A DNA stretch of 64,000 nucleotides from Acidisphaera sp. L21 (GCF_009765685.1 NZ_LMUY01000029.1:1-64000); one strand, 5' to 3'; shown: positions 33,628 through 43,058, counted from the first letter of the stretch. Translations and numbers: made by a program. Notes: generated from the sequence alone by a model not told the origin.

Positions 33628-35046
33628 CTACGTCATGCCACGGATCGGACTCAGCAGCGTCGTCATGCGGGCGGCGGCGGCCACGCATAGCAGCCAGACG
33701 GCGCCGGATACGCCGATCGCAGCGGCGACCCGAATGCTGGGGGCGTAGCCCTGGACGGCGGCGCTGGCCAGTAGCGACGCCACCACTGCGATGGCGGTGC
33801 CGAATGCGGGCGGGATCAGCACCTGCACCAGCTTGGCCACGCTGAGCGACGTCTCGCTGAGGCAGATGCGGATGGAGATGGCGGCGCTTGCCAGGCCGAT
33901 GACCACCTGGGACACGCCGCCGCCGATCGCACCGAAATGAGCGAAGATCAAGAACGCGACGATCGCCATGACGGCCAGCACGCTGCGGATGCGGAACACC
34001 AGCCCGGCGCGGTTGCGGATGCCCAGCAGCGGCTCGAAAAACTGCTCGAACACCAGCAGGGTGCGGGCGATCGCGATCAGCACGATGACGGGGGCGGCGT
34101 CCAGCCAGGCGGAGCCGGCCAGCAATTCGATGAGGCCGTGGCTGAGCGTGGCGATGCCGAGCAGGCTGGGCCAGACGATCAACGCCACCACCTGCAGCAG
34201 ACCGGCCCATATTCGTGTGCGCGCGCTGATGTCCTCACCATGGCCCGAGAGCGACACCCAGGCTTGTTTGGACACGGGGGCGTAGAACATGTCGCACACG
34301 CCGTTGACGATGCGGTTGGCGAAGCGGTACGAGGCGGTGGCGGCCGGGCCGGCGAAGAAACCCAGCAGCAGGTCGGGTGCGTACATCCCGCCCATGGCGA
34401 CGAGGCGGCTGGCGTTGATGCGGTTGGCGAAGCGCAACACGACATGTGCCATGGCCCGGTCGAACCGCATGCGCGGCAGGCGCCGGGTCAGCGCCGTGTT
34501 CAGCGTCGCCGCCATGGTGAGTTGCACGTAGCGATAGATGACGAACGACCAGACGCCAAGGCCGCCGCGGAAGCACAGTAGCGCCACGGTGCAGGCCATC
34601 ACCTCCGACACGATGCTGAGCACGTAGTATGGGCCTAAGCGGGCGCGCTGCAGCAACACCGCCTCCGACCAGCTGACGAAGCCGGCCAGGGTGGTGCTGG
34701 GGGCGAGCGCCAACATCAGGTACAGCACTTCGGGGAGCCCGGTGCCGTAGCCGAGAAGCGGGGCGAGGATGAAGATCAGCACGCTGCCGATGACGCCGAT
34801 CGCCAGGTTGATCCAGAATGGCGTGTCCAGATCGGCGTCGGTGCCGCGGTCCTTCACCACGTAGTCGTAGACGCCGCCCCATTGCACGGCCTGCGCGATC
34901 ACCACGAAGACGCTGGCGATGGCGTAGATGCCGAACTGTTCCTGCCCCAGCACACGCGCGGCGATGATGGAGACGACGAGCGCCGTCACCTGGCTGGCGC
35001 CGCGTGCGACCACCCCCAGGCCGAACGCCCCCAGCATGCGCTTCAT
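33628..35046 (-). CDS. Oligosaccharide flippase / polysaccharide export membrane protein (Wzx-like)
   Basis: A 472-residue polytopic membrane protein of the MOP superfamily with about 12-14 helices, related to lipid-linked oligosaccharide flippases. It begins GAFGLGVVARGASQVTALVVSIIAARVLGQEQFGIYAIA, the usual first two helices, and has the paired-helix repeats through the end. It would move the undecaprenyl-linked unit made by the three convergent genes across the inner membrane. It is on the opposite strand, so it needs its own promoter. No Wzy polymerase or Wza exporter is in the window. Confidence 0.88.
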   Translation of the reverse strand: MKRMLGAFGLGVVARGASQVTALVVSIIAARVLGQEQFGIYAIASVFVVIAQAVQWGGVYDYVVKDRGTDADLDTPFWINLAIGVIGSVLIFILAPLLGYGTGLPEVLYLMLALAPSTTLAGFVSWSEAVLLQRARLGPYYVLSIVSEVMACTVALLCFRGGLGVWSFVIYRYVQLTMAATLNTALTRRLPRMRFDRAMAHVVLRFANRINASRLVAMGGMYAPDLLLGFFAGPAATASYRFANRIVNGVCDMFYAPVSKQAWVSLSGHGEDISARTRIWAGLLQVVALIVWPSLLGIATLSHGLIELLAGSAWLDAAPVIVLIAIARTLLVFEQFFEPLLGIRNRAGLVFRIRSVLAVMAIVAFLIFAHFGAIGGGVSQVVIGLASAAISIRICLSETSLSVAKLVQVLIPPAFGTAIAVVASLLASAAVQGYAPSIRVAAAIGVSGAVWLLCVAAAARMTTLLSPIRGMT

Positions 35047-35067
35047 GGCGTGATGTTTGGCAGCAGC

Positions 35068-35982
35068 TTAGACGGCAGGCGCCGGTCCCGCCTGCTCCTT
35101 GCACCAGCGCGCGACTTGCTCGTGCGTGGCGAACCAGCAGCCGCCTTTGTCCTTGGCGTGCTGGATTACTTGCTCGGCCACCTTGATGCGGCTGCGGTGG
35201 CCGCTGATGTGCGGGTGCATCGTCAGCAGGAACAGGCCGCCCTCGTCCCAGGCGCCGTCCAGTTCGGAGATGAAGATCTCGGCCACGGCAGAGGGCGGCG
35301 TGTACGGGCGCAGGGCGGAGAAGCGCATGAAGTTCCAGTAGACGGCGTCGTCGCGGATCCATTCGGGCGGGAGTTCGACCACGCCAGTGGGCGCGCCGCC
35401 ATCCAGCAATTCGTAGGCGTCGTCATCGGCCATCAGGCTGCTGTCGTAGAGCAGGCCGAGTTCGCGGATGATGCCCATGGTGTTGACGCTGAAATCCCAG
35501 GACGCGGTGCGGATGCCGACCGAGCGCTTGCCCGCGAGCTTCTCCAGCACGTCGGCGGCGCGGAAGGTCAGGTCGCGTTCGACGCCGGGGGGTAGTGCGG
35601 TGTTGGCCTCGTGGATCCAGGAGTGGATGCCGATCTCGTGGCCCTCGGCTGCGACGGCGCGCACTTCGTCCGGGTATAACAGGGCGGAGACGGCCGGGTA
35701 GAAGAACGAGGCTGGGATTCCGTGTTTGGCCAGCATTGCGCGAATGCGCGGCATGCCCTGGCGATGACCATACTGGCCCTGGCTGATGCGCATCGGGCTC
35801 TCGTCGCCGTCGCGCAGGGGGATGGTGTCGTGGTCGGCGTCAAACGACAGGGCGACGGCGCAGCGGGCGCCGCCGGGCCATGTGGTGGGGCGCAGGCTGC
35901 GGCCGGCGCGGGCGCGACCGGTGATTTCGCGCCAGGTCGGCTCCGGCCACTGCCAGGGCTCGCCGTCCGGATGTTTGGTCAA
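35068..35982 (-). CDS. Polysaccharide-deacetylase-fold amidohydrolase (PuuE/cyclic imidase-like)
   Basis: A 304-residue NodB-fold hydrolase. The metal motif ALSFDADHDT (near residues 44-53) and HEIGIHSWIHE supply the Asp and His ligands, with the late LLTMHPHISGHRSR. There is no signal peptide and the N-terminus begins with EPWQWPEPTWREI, unlike secreted polysaccharide deacetylases. This matches the cytoplasmic branch that includes PuuE allantoinase and cyclic imidases. Its ATG overlaps the stop of the hydantoinase B gene (ATGA), which supports a ring-opening amidohydrolase rather than an exopolysaccharide role, although the polysaccharide locus adjoins it. Confidence 0.83.
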   Translation of the reverse strand: MTKHPDGEPWQWPEPTWREITGRARAGRSLRPTTWPGGARCAVALSFDADHDTIPLRDGDESPMRISQGQYGHRQGMPRIRAMLAKHGIPASFFYPAVSALLYPDEVRAVAAEGHEIGIHSWIHEANTALPPGVERDLTFRAADVLEKLAGKRSVGIRTASWDFSVNTMGIIRELGLLYDSSLMADDDAYELLDGGAPTGVVELPPEWIRDDAVYWNFMRFSALRPYTPPSAVAEIFISELDGAWDEGGLFLLTMHPHISGHRSRIKVAEQVIQHAKDKGGCWFATHEQVARWCKEQAGPAPAV

Positions 35983-37604
35983 TATCCACGTCTCCTATCT
36001 CGTTCACGCATCGATGCAGGCCGGTGTTCGGGCGGCCCGTATCCGCCGCCACCCGGTGTTTGCACCGCGATCTGGTCGCCTGGCGCCAGTTCGTAGCCTT
36101 CGCCCTTGGAAAGTTGCGGCGGCACGAAGTCCTGGCCACGCAGGGTAAGTTTAATGCGATTCGCGCCGCCCGTCTCGCCTCCTGCGGCGCCGGGCGGGCC
36201 GCTGCGGCCGTGATCCATCAGGAAGGACGCGGTGCCCTCCCCGGCCAGCAGGCGGATGGAATAGTCGAGGCCCAATCCGCCGCGATACTCGCCGTCGCCG
36301 GAGGAGCCGTCGCGGAGGGCGTAGCGTTCGAACAGGATGGGGTAATGTTGTTCCAGCACTTCGACGGGCTGGGTCTTGGAAATGCCGATGGTCGAGGTTC
36401 CGTTGCTGATGCCGTCGCCGCCATGCCAGCCGCCATAACCGCCACCGGTAAAGAAATACATCACGTAGGCGCGATCGAAGCGTGGGTCCCAGCCGCCGAG
36501 GGTGAGGTTGCCGGAGGTGCCGGCGGGCATGCCGAAGAGTTTGTCCGGGATGGCCTGGGCCAAGCACAGGAAGACGGCTTCGGCGATGCGCTGGCTGACC
36601 TCGGCGGCGCAACCGGCGACGGGCTTGGGGTATTGCGCGTCGAGGAAGGTGCCTTCCGGCCGGGCGACCACGAGAGGGCGGAAGCAGCCGGTGTTGATGG
36701 GGACGTCGGGGAAGACGTGCTTCATCGCCAGCAGGACGGAGGAATGCGTCGTCGCCCAGACGGAGTTCATCGGGCCTTTGCACGGCGGGGACGAGCCGGC
36801 GAAGTCGAAGCTGGCGGTGCCGCCCTCGATGGTGAGGCGCAGTTTGATGTTCAGGGGTCGGTCGACGATGCCGTCGCTGTCGACCACGGCGACGGATTCG
36901 TAGGTGCCGTCGGGAATCGCTTCGATGTGGGCGCGCATCTGGCGTTCGGAGCGATCGGCGAGTTCGGCCATGGCGTCGCGCACCACGGGCTCGCCCATTT
37001 TGGTGAGGAAGGCGTCGAGGCGGCGTTTGCCGACGCCCAAGGCGCCGAGTTGGGCCTGCATGTCGCCGATGCGCTCGGACGGGACGCGGATGTTGGACAG
37101 GACCATGTCGACGATGTCCTGCTGCATCTCGCCGGCCTTGAGCAGGCGGACGGGCGGGATGCGCAGGCCCTCCTGATGCACTTCGGTGGCGCGGGAGGAG
37201 AAGCCGCCGGGCACCATGCCGCCGATGTCGGGCCAGTGCCCGGTGTTGGCCAGCCAGCACCAGAGGCGGCCGTCGCGGAAATAGGGGCGGACCATCTTCA
37301 CATCCATCAGATGCGTGCCGCCGAGATAGGGATCGTTGACCAGGAACACGTCGCCGGGTGCGGGGTCCTTCACGCGGGCGATGACGGCGGCGACGGTGGC
37401 CTGCATGACGCCCATGAAGATCGGCAGGCCCAGATCGCCCTGCGCGATGACGGCGCCGGTCTTGGCGTCGTAGAGGCCGTTGGATCGGTCGAACGCCTCG
37501 GAAATGACGGGGGAGAAGGACGCCTTCTCGTGCACCAGGTCCATTTCGGAGCAGATGTTGCCCAGGCCGTTCTGCACGACCGTCAGCGTGATCGGGTCGA
37601 TCAT
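35979..37604 (-). CDS. Hydantoinase B / 5-oxoprolinase family subunit
   Basis: A 541-residue HyuB subunit. It begins PITLTVVQNGLGNICSEMDLV, shows AIAQGDLGLPIFMGVMQATV, FLVNDPYLGGTHLMDV and the central PPCKGPMNSVWATTHS, and ends with the HPGGGGYG-like TPGGGGYGPP. With HyuA it forms an ATP-dependent enzyme that opens five-membered cyclic amides such as hydantoins, 5-oxoproline or related rings. The start overlaps the HyuA stop (ATGA) and the stop overlaps the deacetylase-fold gene, so all three form one unit. Confidence 0.93.
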   Translation of the reverse strand: MIDPITLTVVQNGLGNICSEMDLVHEKASFSPVISEAFDRSNGLYDAKTGAVIAQGDLGLPIFMGVMQATVAAVIARVKDPAPGDVFLVNDPYLGGTHLMDVKMVRPYFRDGRLWCWLANTGHWPDIGGMVPGGFSSRATEVHQEGLRIPPVRLLKAGEMQQDIVDMVLSNIRVPSERIGDMQAQLGALGVGKRRLDAFLTKMGEPVVRDAMAELADRSERQMRAHIEAIPDGTYESVAVVDSDGIVDRPLNIKLRLTIEGGTASFDFAGSSPPCKGPMNSVWATTHSSVLLAMKHVFPDVPINTGCFRPLVVARPEGTFLDAQYPKPVAGCAAEVSQRIAEAVFLCLAQAIPDKLFGMPAGTSGNLTLGGWDPRFDRAYVMYFFTGGGYGGWHGGDGISNGTSTIGISKTQPVEVLEQHYPILFERYALRDGSSGDGEYRGGLGLDYSIRLLAGEGTASFLMDHGRSGPPGAAGGETGGANRIKLTLRGQDFVPPQLSKGEGYELAPGDQIAVQTPGGGGYGPPEHRPASMRERDRRRGY

Positions 37605-39631
37605 GGGGTCACCACCAAATTGCCGAGCGCGTCCACGGTGGCGTGGCTGCTGGGGTGGAGGAGAAGTGTGGTGTCGGATTGTTCGACGACGGCGGGGCCG
37701 TGCAGTTCGGCGCCGGGGGAAAGGCCTTCGCGGTCGTAGATCGGCGTGTCGTGCCAGCCATCGGGGAACCAGACCCGGCGGTAGGTTCGCGGTGGGGCGA
37801 CCTTGCCGGGTGGCGGGGCGAAGACGTGCAGGTCCAGCGCCTCGCGGCGGCCGAAGGCCGAGGTGCGCAGGTTCAGCAGCATCACCTGCATGCCGGGCAG
37901 CACGATGCCGAAGCGGGTTTTGAACCGTGCGATGAACGCCTCGCGCAGGGCCGTGGCGTCCTCGGCACCCGGGGTGGCGGGGACGCTCAACATGTGGGTT
38001 TGGCCGCGGAACAGCAGGTCGGCGGTGTGGCGGACCTCGATTTTTTCGGCGCCTTCGCGGGTGAGCAATGCGCGACCGGATTTGGCCTGGGCTGCGAGGA
38101 TGGCGTCGATCTCGGCCCCGGTTACGGCGTCGACCGGGCGGTTCAGGGTTTGGACGAAATCGTGGCGCAGGTCGGCCAGCAGGCAGCCAAGAGCGGAGGT
38201 GAGGCCGGGGAAGCGCGGCACCAATATCTTGCCGACGCCGAGTTCCTTCGCGAGGTCGACCGCGTGGAGGGGGCCGGCGCCGCCGAAGGGGAAATAGGCG
38301 AGGTCGCGCGGGTCCTGGCCGCGGGCCACGCTGACCAGGCGCATCGCGTCGGCCATGGCGGCGTTGACCACGCGGAGGATGGCGGCAGCGGTGCCGTCCG
38401 CATCCAGGCCGAGGCGGTCGCCGACCCGGGCGAGTGCGGCGGCAACGGCGGCGAGGTCCGCGGGCTTGCTGCCGGGGACGCGGGCGGCGTCCAGGCGGCC
38501 GAGCAGCAGGTTGGCGTCGGTGATGGTCGGTTCGGTGCCGCCGCGACCGTAGCCGACCGGGCCGGGGACGGAGCCGGCGGAATGCGGGCCGACGGCGAGC
38601 AGCCCCGCGCTGGTGACGCGGGCGATCGAGCCGCCGCCGGCGCCGATCGTGTGCACGTCCACCATCGGCACGCGAACGGGGATGCCGTAGGCGATGTCCT
38701 TTTCGGAACTGATGGCGGGCTCTCCATCCAGGATCAGCGCCACGTCGAAGGAGGTGCCGCCCATATCGCCGGTGATCAGGTTCGGCAGGCCTGCGGCACG
38801 GCCGGTGGCGGCGGCGGCGATGACGCCGGCGGCGGGGCCGGACAGCACCGTGTGGACGGCGTTTTCGCCGACGACGGAGGCAGCCATGGTGCCGCCATTG
38901 GCCTGGGTGACCAGCAGTTCGCGGGCGAACCCGGCATCGGCCAGGCGACGGCGCACGCTGTCGATGTAGCGGACGATGGCGGGTTGCACATAGGCGTGGA
39001 CGGCGGCGGTTGACCCACGCTCAAACTCGCGCATTTCCGCCAGGACTTCGTGGCTGGCGCAGACGAAAGGGTTCGGCCAAACCTTGCGCGCGATGGCGGC
39101 AGCGCGGCGCTCGTGCCCGGGGGCGGCGTAGGCGTGCAGGAAATGGATCACCAGCGATTCGCACCCGGCGTCGCGCAGGCGGATGGCGGCGGCTTCGACG
39201 GCGGCCTCGTCCAGGGGGATGAGGACCTCGCCCAGTGCGGTGACACGCTCGGGCACACCGAGGCGGTCCTGCCGTTCGGCCAGCGCTTCGAAGCTGCCGG
39301 TGAGGCCGTAGGCGTTGGGCCGGGTGCGGCGGCCGAGTTCCAGCAGGTCGCGGAAACCCTCGGTGGCGATGATTCCAACGCGGGCACCGCGGCGTTCCAG
39401 TAAGGCGTTTGTGGCGACGGTGGTGCCGTGAAGGACTTCGTTCAACTGTGAGGGGGAGACGCCGAGTGCGGCGATGCCGTCGGTGAAACCCACGGCCTGG
39501 TCGGCGGGGGTGGAGGGCACTTTGGCGGTGCGCCAGGTGCCCGCGGCGCGATCCAGCAACAACAGGTCGGTGAAGGTGCCACCGACGTCCACGCCGACGG
39601 ATAAATCGCCGGCCGATAAATCATTGTCCAT
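37601..39631 (-). CDS. Hydantoinase A / 5-oxoprolinase family subunit
   Basis: A 676-residue HyuA subunit with the actin-like ATPase fold. It begins SVGVDVGGTFTDLLLLDRAAG (phosphate loop), has LHGTTVATNALLERRGARVG, TGDMGGTSFDVALI and the central GAGGGSIARV, typical of the family. It supplies ATP-dependent activation of the ring. It is the first gene of the minus-strand unit. 55 bases separate it from the divergent gamma-glutamyltransferase, so the two probably share a promoter region and possibly a pathway: gamma-glutamyl compounds to 5-oxoproline to glutamate. Confidence 0.93.
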   Translation of the reverse strand: MDNDLSAGDLSVGVDVGGTFTDLLLLDRAAGTWRTAKVPSTPADQAVGFTDGIAALGVSPSQLNEVLHGTTVATNALLERRGARVGIIATEGFRDLLELGRRTRPNAYGLTGSFEALAERQDRLGVPERVTALGEVLIPLDEAAVEAAAIRLRDAGCESLVIHFLHAYAAPGHERRAAAIARKVWPNPFVCASHEVLAEMREFERGSTAAVHAYVQPAIVRYIDSVRRRLADAGFARELLVTQANGGTMAASVVGENAVHTVLSGPAAGVIAAAATGRAAGLPNLITGDMGGTSFDVALILDGEPAISSEKDIAYGIPVRVPMVDVHTIGAGGGSIARVTSAGLLAVGPHSAGSVPGPVGYGRGGTEPTITDANLLLGRLDAARVPGSKPADLAAVAAALARVGDRLGLDADGTAAAILRVVNAAMADAMRLVSVARGQDPRDLAYFPFGGAGPLHAVDLAKELGVGKILVPRFPGLTSALGCLLADLRHDFVQTLNRPVDAVTGAEIDAILAAQAKSGRALLTREGAEKIEVRHTADLLFRGQTHMLSVPATPGAEDATALREAFIARFKTRFGIVLPGMQVMLLNLRTSAFGRREALDLHVFAPPPGKVAPPRTYRRVWFPDGWHDTPIYDREGLSPGAELHGPAVVEQSDTTLLLHPSSHATVDALGNLVVTP

Positions 39632-39686
39632 GGGCGGCTAAGCTAGGGTGGTTCCCCACGGGATGGAAGCGCCGTAGCGTGGGCGG

Positions 39687-41306
39687 ATGCACGCCCCCTT
39701 TATCTGCGAAAAACAGCCAGCCACCGGGTCCCGCGGGATGGTGGTCACCAATCACCCCTTGGCCTCGGCGGCGGGGATGGAAATCCTGGTCCATGGCGGC
39801 AATGCCGTGGACGCAGCCATTGCCTGCCTGTTCGCGCTGACGGTGGTGGAGCCGATGATGGTCGGCATCCTGGGCGGCGGGTTGGCGCATATCCGGTTGG
39901 CGGATGGGCGGCATACGATACTGGACGGGATGAGCACGGCGCCGGGTGCGGCGACGCCGGGGATATTCGAGGGCAATCTGCGGGCGAGCCAGATCGGCCC
40001 GCTGGCGATGGCGGTGCCGAGTTCGTTGCTGGCGTGGTGCACCGCGCTGGAGCGTTACGGCAGCATGTCCCGCGCGGAGGTGCTGGCCCCGGCGATCCGC
40101 CTGGCGGAGGGCGGGTTCAACGTCACCGTCTATCTGACCGACTGCCTGGGCGATGGGGCGGAGGACCTGCGGCACGATGCAGACCTGGCCGCGCTGCTGA
40201 TGCCGGGGGGCAGGATGCTGGCGCCCGGGGATCGGCTGCGGCGACCGGATTATGCCGCGACGTTGCGCATGATCGCCGAGCAGGGTGCCGCGGCGCTGTA
40301 TGACGGCGCGTTGGGCACGGCACTGGCTGGGCATATGCGCGACCATGGCGGGCTGATTACCCAGGCGGACCTCGCGGCCGTGCAGGTGATCGAGCGGGAG
40401 CCGATTTTGGGCAGTTATCGTGGCTGGCAGGTTGCCGGGCCGCCGCCACCCTCCTCCGGCGGGGTGCACATCACGCAGATGCTGAACATCCTGGAGGGGT
40501 ATGATCTGTCGGCGATGGGCTTCGGCTCGCCCGACGCGACGCATCTGCTGGCGGAGGCGCTGAAGATCGCGTTTGCGGATCGCGCCGTCGCCACCGCCGA
40601 CCCGGCGTTCGTGGACGTGCCGGTGGAGCGGCTGACGTCGAAGGCCTACGCGGCCGAGCGGCAGGCGGCGATCCGGATGGACCGGACGCAGGTTTGGGCG
40701 CCGGGTGTGGCCAAGGTGGAAAGCGCCAATACGACGCATGTGACGGTGGCGGATGCGAAGGGCAATGTCGTGGCGACCACACAGACCATCAACGGACTGT
40801 GGGGCGCGCGGTTTGCGGTGCCGGGCACGGGGATGATCGCCAATAACTACATGTGCAATTTCGACCCGGTGCCGGGCCGGGCATTGTCGGTGCAGGCGGG
40901 CAAGCGGGTGTTTACGTCGATGTCGCCGATGATGGTGTCGCGGGATGGCAAGATCGCGTTCGCGCTGGGGTTGCCGGGCGGGTTGCGCATCTTCGGATCC
41001 GCGATGCAGGCGCTGGTGAATTTGCTGGACCACAAGATGACGCCGCAGCAGGCGGTGGAAGCGCCGCGCATCTGGACGCAGGGCGGCGCAGTGGAAGTGG
41101 AGCGGGCGATCCCAGATAGTACGGTTGCCGAATTGGCGACGCGGGGGCACGAGGTGCAGCGCGTTGGGCGCATCGCCGGCGGGATGAACGCGATCGCGTT
41201 TGCAGAGGATGGAATGATGACGGGTGCGGCATGTTGGCGGGCGGATGGCACGCCCATCGGGCTGGCAGGCGGATTGGCCCGCGCCGGGGTGCGATTCTCC
41301 GCATGA
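39687..41306 (+). CDS. Gamma-glutamyltransferase family protein
   Basis: A 539-residue Ntn-hydrolase of the GGT family, which self-cleaves before a Thr. The nucleophile is expected in SANTTHVTVAD (about residues 346-356), followed by VATTQTINGLWGARFAVPGTGMIANNYM and SMSPMMV. The N-terminal RGMVVTNHPLASAAGMEILVHGGNAVDAAIA is typical. There is no signal peptide, so unlike E. coli Ggt it may act in the cytoplasm. Substrate and transferase versus amidase activity are open; the divergent oxoprolinase-like genes point to gamma-glutamyl or cyclic-amide metabolism. The stop overlaps the next gene (ATGA). Confidence 0.9.
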   Translation: MHAPFICEKQPATGSRGMVVTNHPLASAAGMEILVHGGNAVDAAIACLFALTVVEPMMVGILGGGLAHIRLADGRHTILDGMSTAPGAATPGIFEGNLRASQIGPLAMAVPSSLLAWCTALERYGSMSRAEVLAPAIRLAEGGFNVTVYLTDCLGDGAEDLRHDADLAALLMPGGRMLAPGDRLRRPDYAATLRMIAEQGAAALYDGALGTALAGHMRDHGGLITQADLAAVQVIEREPILGSYRGWQVAGPPPPSSGGVHITQMLNILEGYDLSAMGFGSPDATHLLAEALKIAFADRAVATADPAFVDVPVERLTSKAYAAERQAAIRMDRTQVWAPGVAKVESANTTHVTVADAKGNVVATTQTINGLWGARFAVPGTGMIANNYMCNFDPVPGRALSVQAGKRVFTSMSPMMVSRDGKIAFALGLPGGLRIFGSAMQALVNLLDHKMTPQQAVEAPRIWTQGGAVEVERAIPDSTVAELATRGHEVQRVGRIAGGMNAIAFAEDGMMTGAACWRADGTPIGLAGGLARAGVRFSA

Positions 41307-42270
41307 GCGGGCACATCGTCGTGCTCGACCCGATTAGCGAGCGGGTATTTGGGCGTATGACGGCCCTATTACCACCGGGCTTCACGCTGTCGCATGCGAC
41401 GGGGCGGGACGAGGCGCATTTGCAAGCGATCATCGCGGATGCGGAGTATGTCATCACCGGGCAGATCGCCGTACCGGAGAGCCTGCTGCGGGCCGCCAAG
41501 CGGGTGAAGCTGCTGCATAAATGGGGCGTCGGGACGGATAATATCGACGTTGCGGCGGCCAACGCGCTGGGAATTCGGGTTGCGCGCACCACGGGCAATA
41601 ATTCGGTGCCGGTGGCGGAGTTCACCATCGCGCTGACGCTGAGCACGCTGCGGCATCTGGCGTGGGCGCATGAGGAATTGCGCCTGGGCCACTGGCGTGG
41701 CGGGCGGCTGCCGGGTGACGCGTATATCCTGTCGGGCAAGACGGTGGGCGTCGTTGATTCGGCGCGATCGGGCGGGCGGCGGCGCGGTTGTTCCAGGGGT
41801 TCGGCTGCAAGGTGCTGTACCAAACGCCGCGGCGGTTGAGCGCGGGGGACGAGGCCGCGTTAGGCGTCACCTACGCCACGGTGCCGGAGCTGCTGGCGCA
41901 GGCCGATGTGGTGAGCCTGCATTGCCCACTGAACGACAAAACCCGTGGCATGATCGACGCGGCGGCGCTGGCAACGATGAAGCCGACGGCCGTGCTGATC
42001 AACGTGGCGCGCGGCGGCGTGGTGGTGGAGGCGGATCTGGCGGAGGCGTTGAAGGCGGGCGTGATCCATGGTGCGGCGACCGATGTGTTCGCGGAGGAGC
42101 CGGTGCCGGCGGATAATCCGCTGCTGCATTTGCCCAACTGCATCGTGACGCCGCATATCGCCGCGGCGAGCATCGACACGTTCGAGCCGACGATGCGGCA
42201 TATGTTCGGCAATTTCGAACTTGTGGCGCGGGGAGAGAGGGTGCCGGATAGGGATTTAGTGTTGGCCTAA
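41303..42270 (+). pseudogene. D-isomer-specific 2-hydroxyacid dehydrogenase, broken by a one-base frameshift
   Basis: The two halves of a 322-residue dehydrogenase are in different frames. The first frame runs from ATG 41303 through HKWGVGTDNIDVAAANALG and SGKTVGVV. The other resumes with FGAIGRAAARLFQGFGCKVLYQ and continues to RGGVVVEADLAEALKAG and TPHIAAAS. Adding one G at about 41756 (GTTGATTC to GTTGGATTC) restores VGFGAIGR, the NAD-binding loop. All catalytic landmarks downstream (Arg, Glu, His) are intact, so the lesion is recent or a sequencing error. The gene would be coupled to the gamma-glutamyltransferase gene. Confidence 0.9.
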
Positions 42271-42363
42271 GCCGGGCCGTTCGCCGGACCCCGCCAGAGG
42301 ACAGGCGTGCTCTGGACAGCTTTTGCTTGAAACTCATGCGGGGCGTGTGGTCCTTGCTGGGCC

Positions 42364-43008
42364 ATGCAAACGCGATCCGATCCGACCGATGAAACCAGCC
42401 AGGCACCCGTGTTGTTTCGGGAGGCCTTGGTCGAACTCGTGCAGATTGGGATGCGCGTTGCCCGGATGGTCGGGCGTGCGGCAGACGCGGAGGCTGCGTT
42501 GGCCGATGCGGCGATGGCAGATGGGATCTTACCCGTTGCGACATCGCTGGCAGAGGCTATTGCGGCGGATGAGGCTGCTTGCGCCGCCGGGGAAGCTCGG
42601 CAAGCGGGCGCGGCACGGACCGAGATCGTGGCGGCTGCCTTCGCGCAGGTGTCGCGGGCGATCCGGCGGACGATCCTGTTGGCGGAGCGGATGGATCGTG
42701 GCTGGGCGCGGCCGGTGCGCGCGGATGACCGGCAGGCGATGGCGCGGCGACAGATCGTGCGCGCGATGGGCGACGCCATTGCGCGTGACCCGGATGCCGA
42801 AGAGGCCGAGCGGCTGGACACGTTGGACGATATTGGCGGACGGACGGCTGAGGACATCATTCGGGAGATTTGCCGCGACCTGAAGGTGGATCCGGCGTTC
42901 GTGCCGAGTGAGGTCGCAGCGCGTTTGGCCGAATGGGAACGATCTGGCCGGGCGCCGGCTCCGAGCGCCACGCCTCAGGATAGGCGTCCCCTCGACACCT
43001 CAGGATAA
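42364..43008 (+). CDS. Hypothetical protein
   Basis: A 214-residue protein that I do not recognise. It is predicted to be mostly alpha-helical, with Ala-rich amphipathic stretches (EALVELVQIGMRVARMV, AAFAQVSRAIRRTILLAERM) and a Glu/Asp/Arg-rich second half ending EICRDLKVDPAFVPSEVAARLAEW. There is no signal peptide or membrane helix. The tail after about residue 195 reads low-complexity and may be added sequence. The upstream gap contains CCAGAG-N10-CTCTGG (42294-42315). It converges with an enoyl-CoA hydratase gene, and a hairpin repeat lies between the two. Confidence 0.65.
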   Translation: MQTRSDPTDETSQAPVLFREALVELVQIGMRVARMVGRAADAEAALADAAMADGILPVATSLAEAIAADEAACAAGEARQAGAARTEIVAAAFAQVSRAIRRTILLAERMDRGWARPVRADDRQAMARRQIVRAMGDAIARDPDAEEAERLDTLDDIGGRTAEDIIREICRDLKVDPAFVPSEVAARLAEWERSGRAPAPSATPQDRRPLDTSG

Positions 43009-43010
43009 AG

Positions 43011-43058
43011 GGTTGCAAGGGACGACTGTCCCTTGCCGGGTGCTGGGCAGAGCCCAGC
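43011..43058. repeat. Dispersed intergenic hairpin repeat, copy B
   Basis: Two perfect hairpins in a row. GCAAGGGAC-gact-GTCCCTTGC (43015-43036) has a 9-base stem and GCTGGGC-aga-GCCCAGC (43042-43058) a 7-base stem. They lie between convergent genes and end at the stop codon of the enoyl-CoA hydratase gene. The first hairpin and its flanks match copy A at 15041-15083. The structure could terminate or stabilise both transcripts, although no T-run follows. Confidence 0.7.

Noticed and set aside
35068-35982. Polysaccharide deacetylase as part of the exopolysaccharide locus
   Set aside because: No signal peptide, a PuuE-like N-terminus and a four-base overlap with hydantoinase B place it in the cyclic-amide unit.
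41788-42270. A separate short dehydrogenase gene starting at TTG
   Set aside because: It is the second half of the frameshifted hydroxyacid dehydrogenase; one inserted base joins it to the first half.
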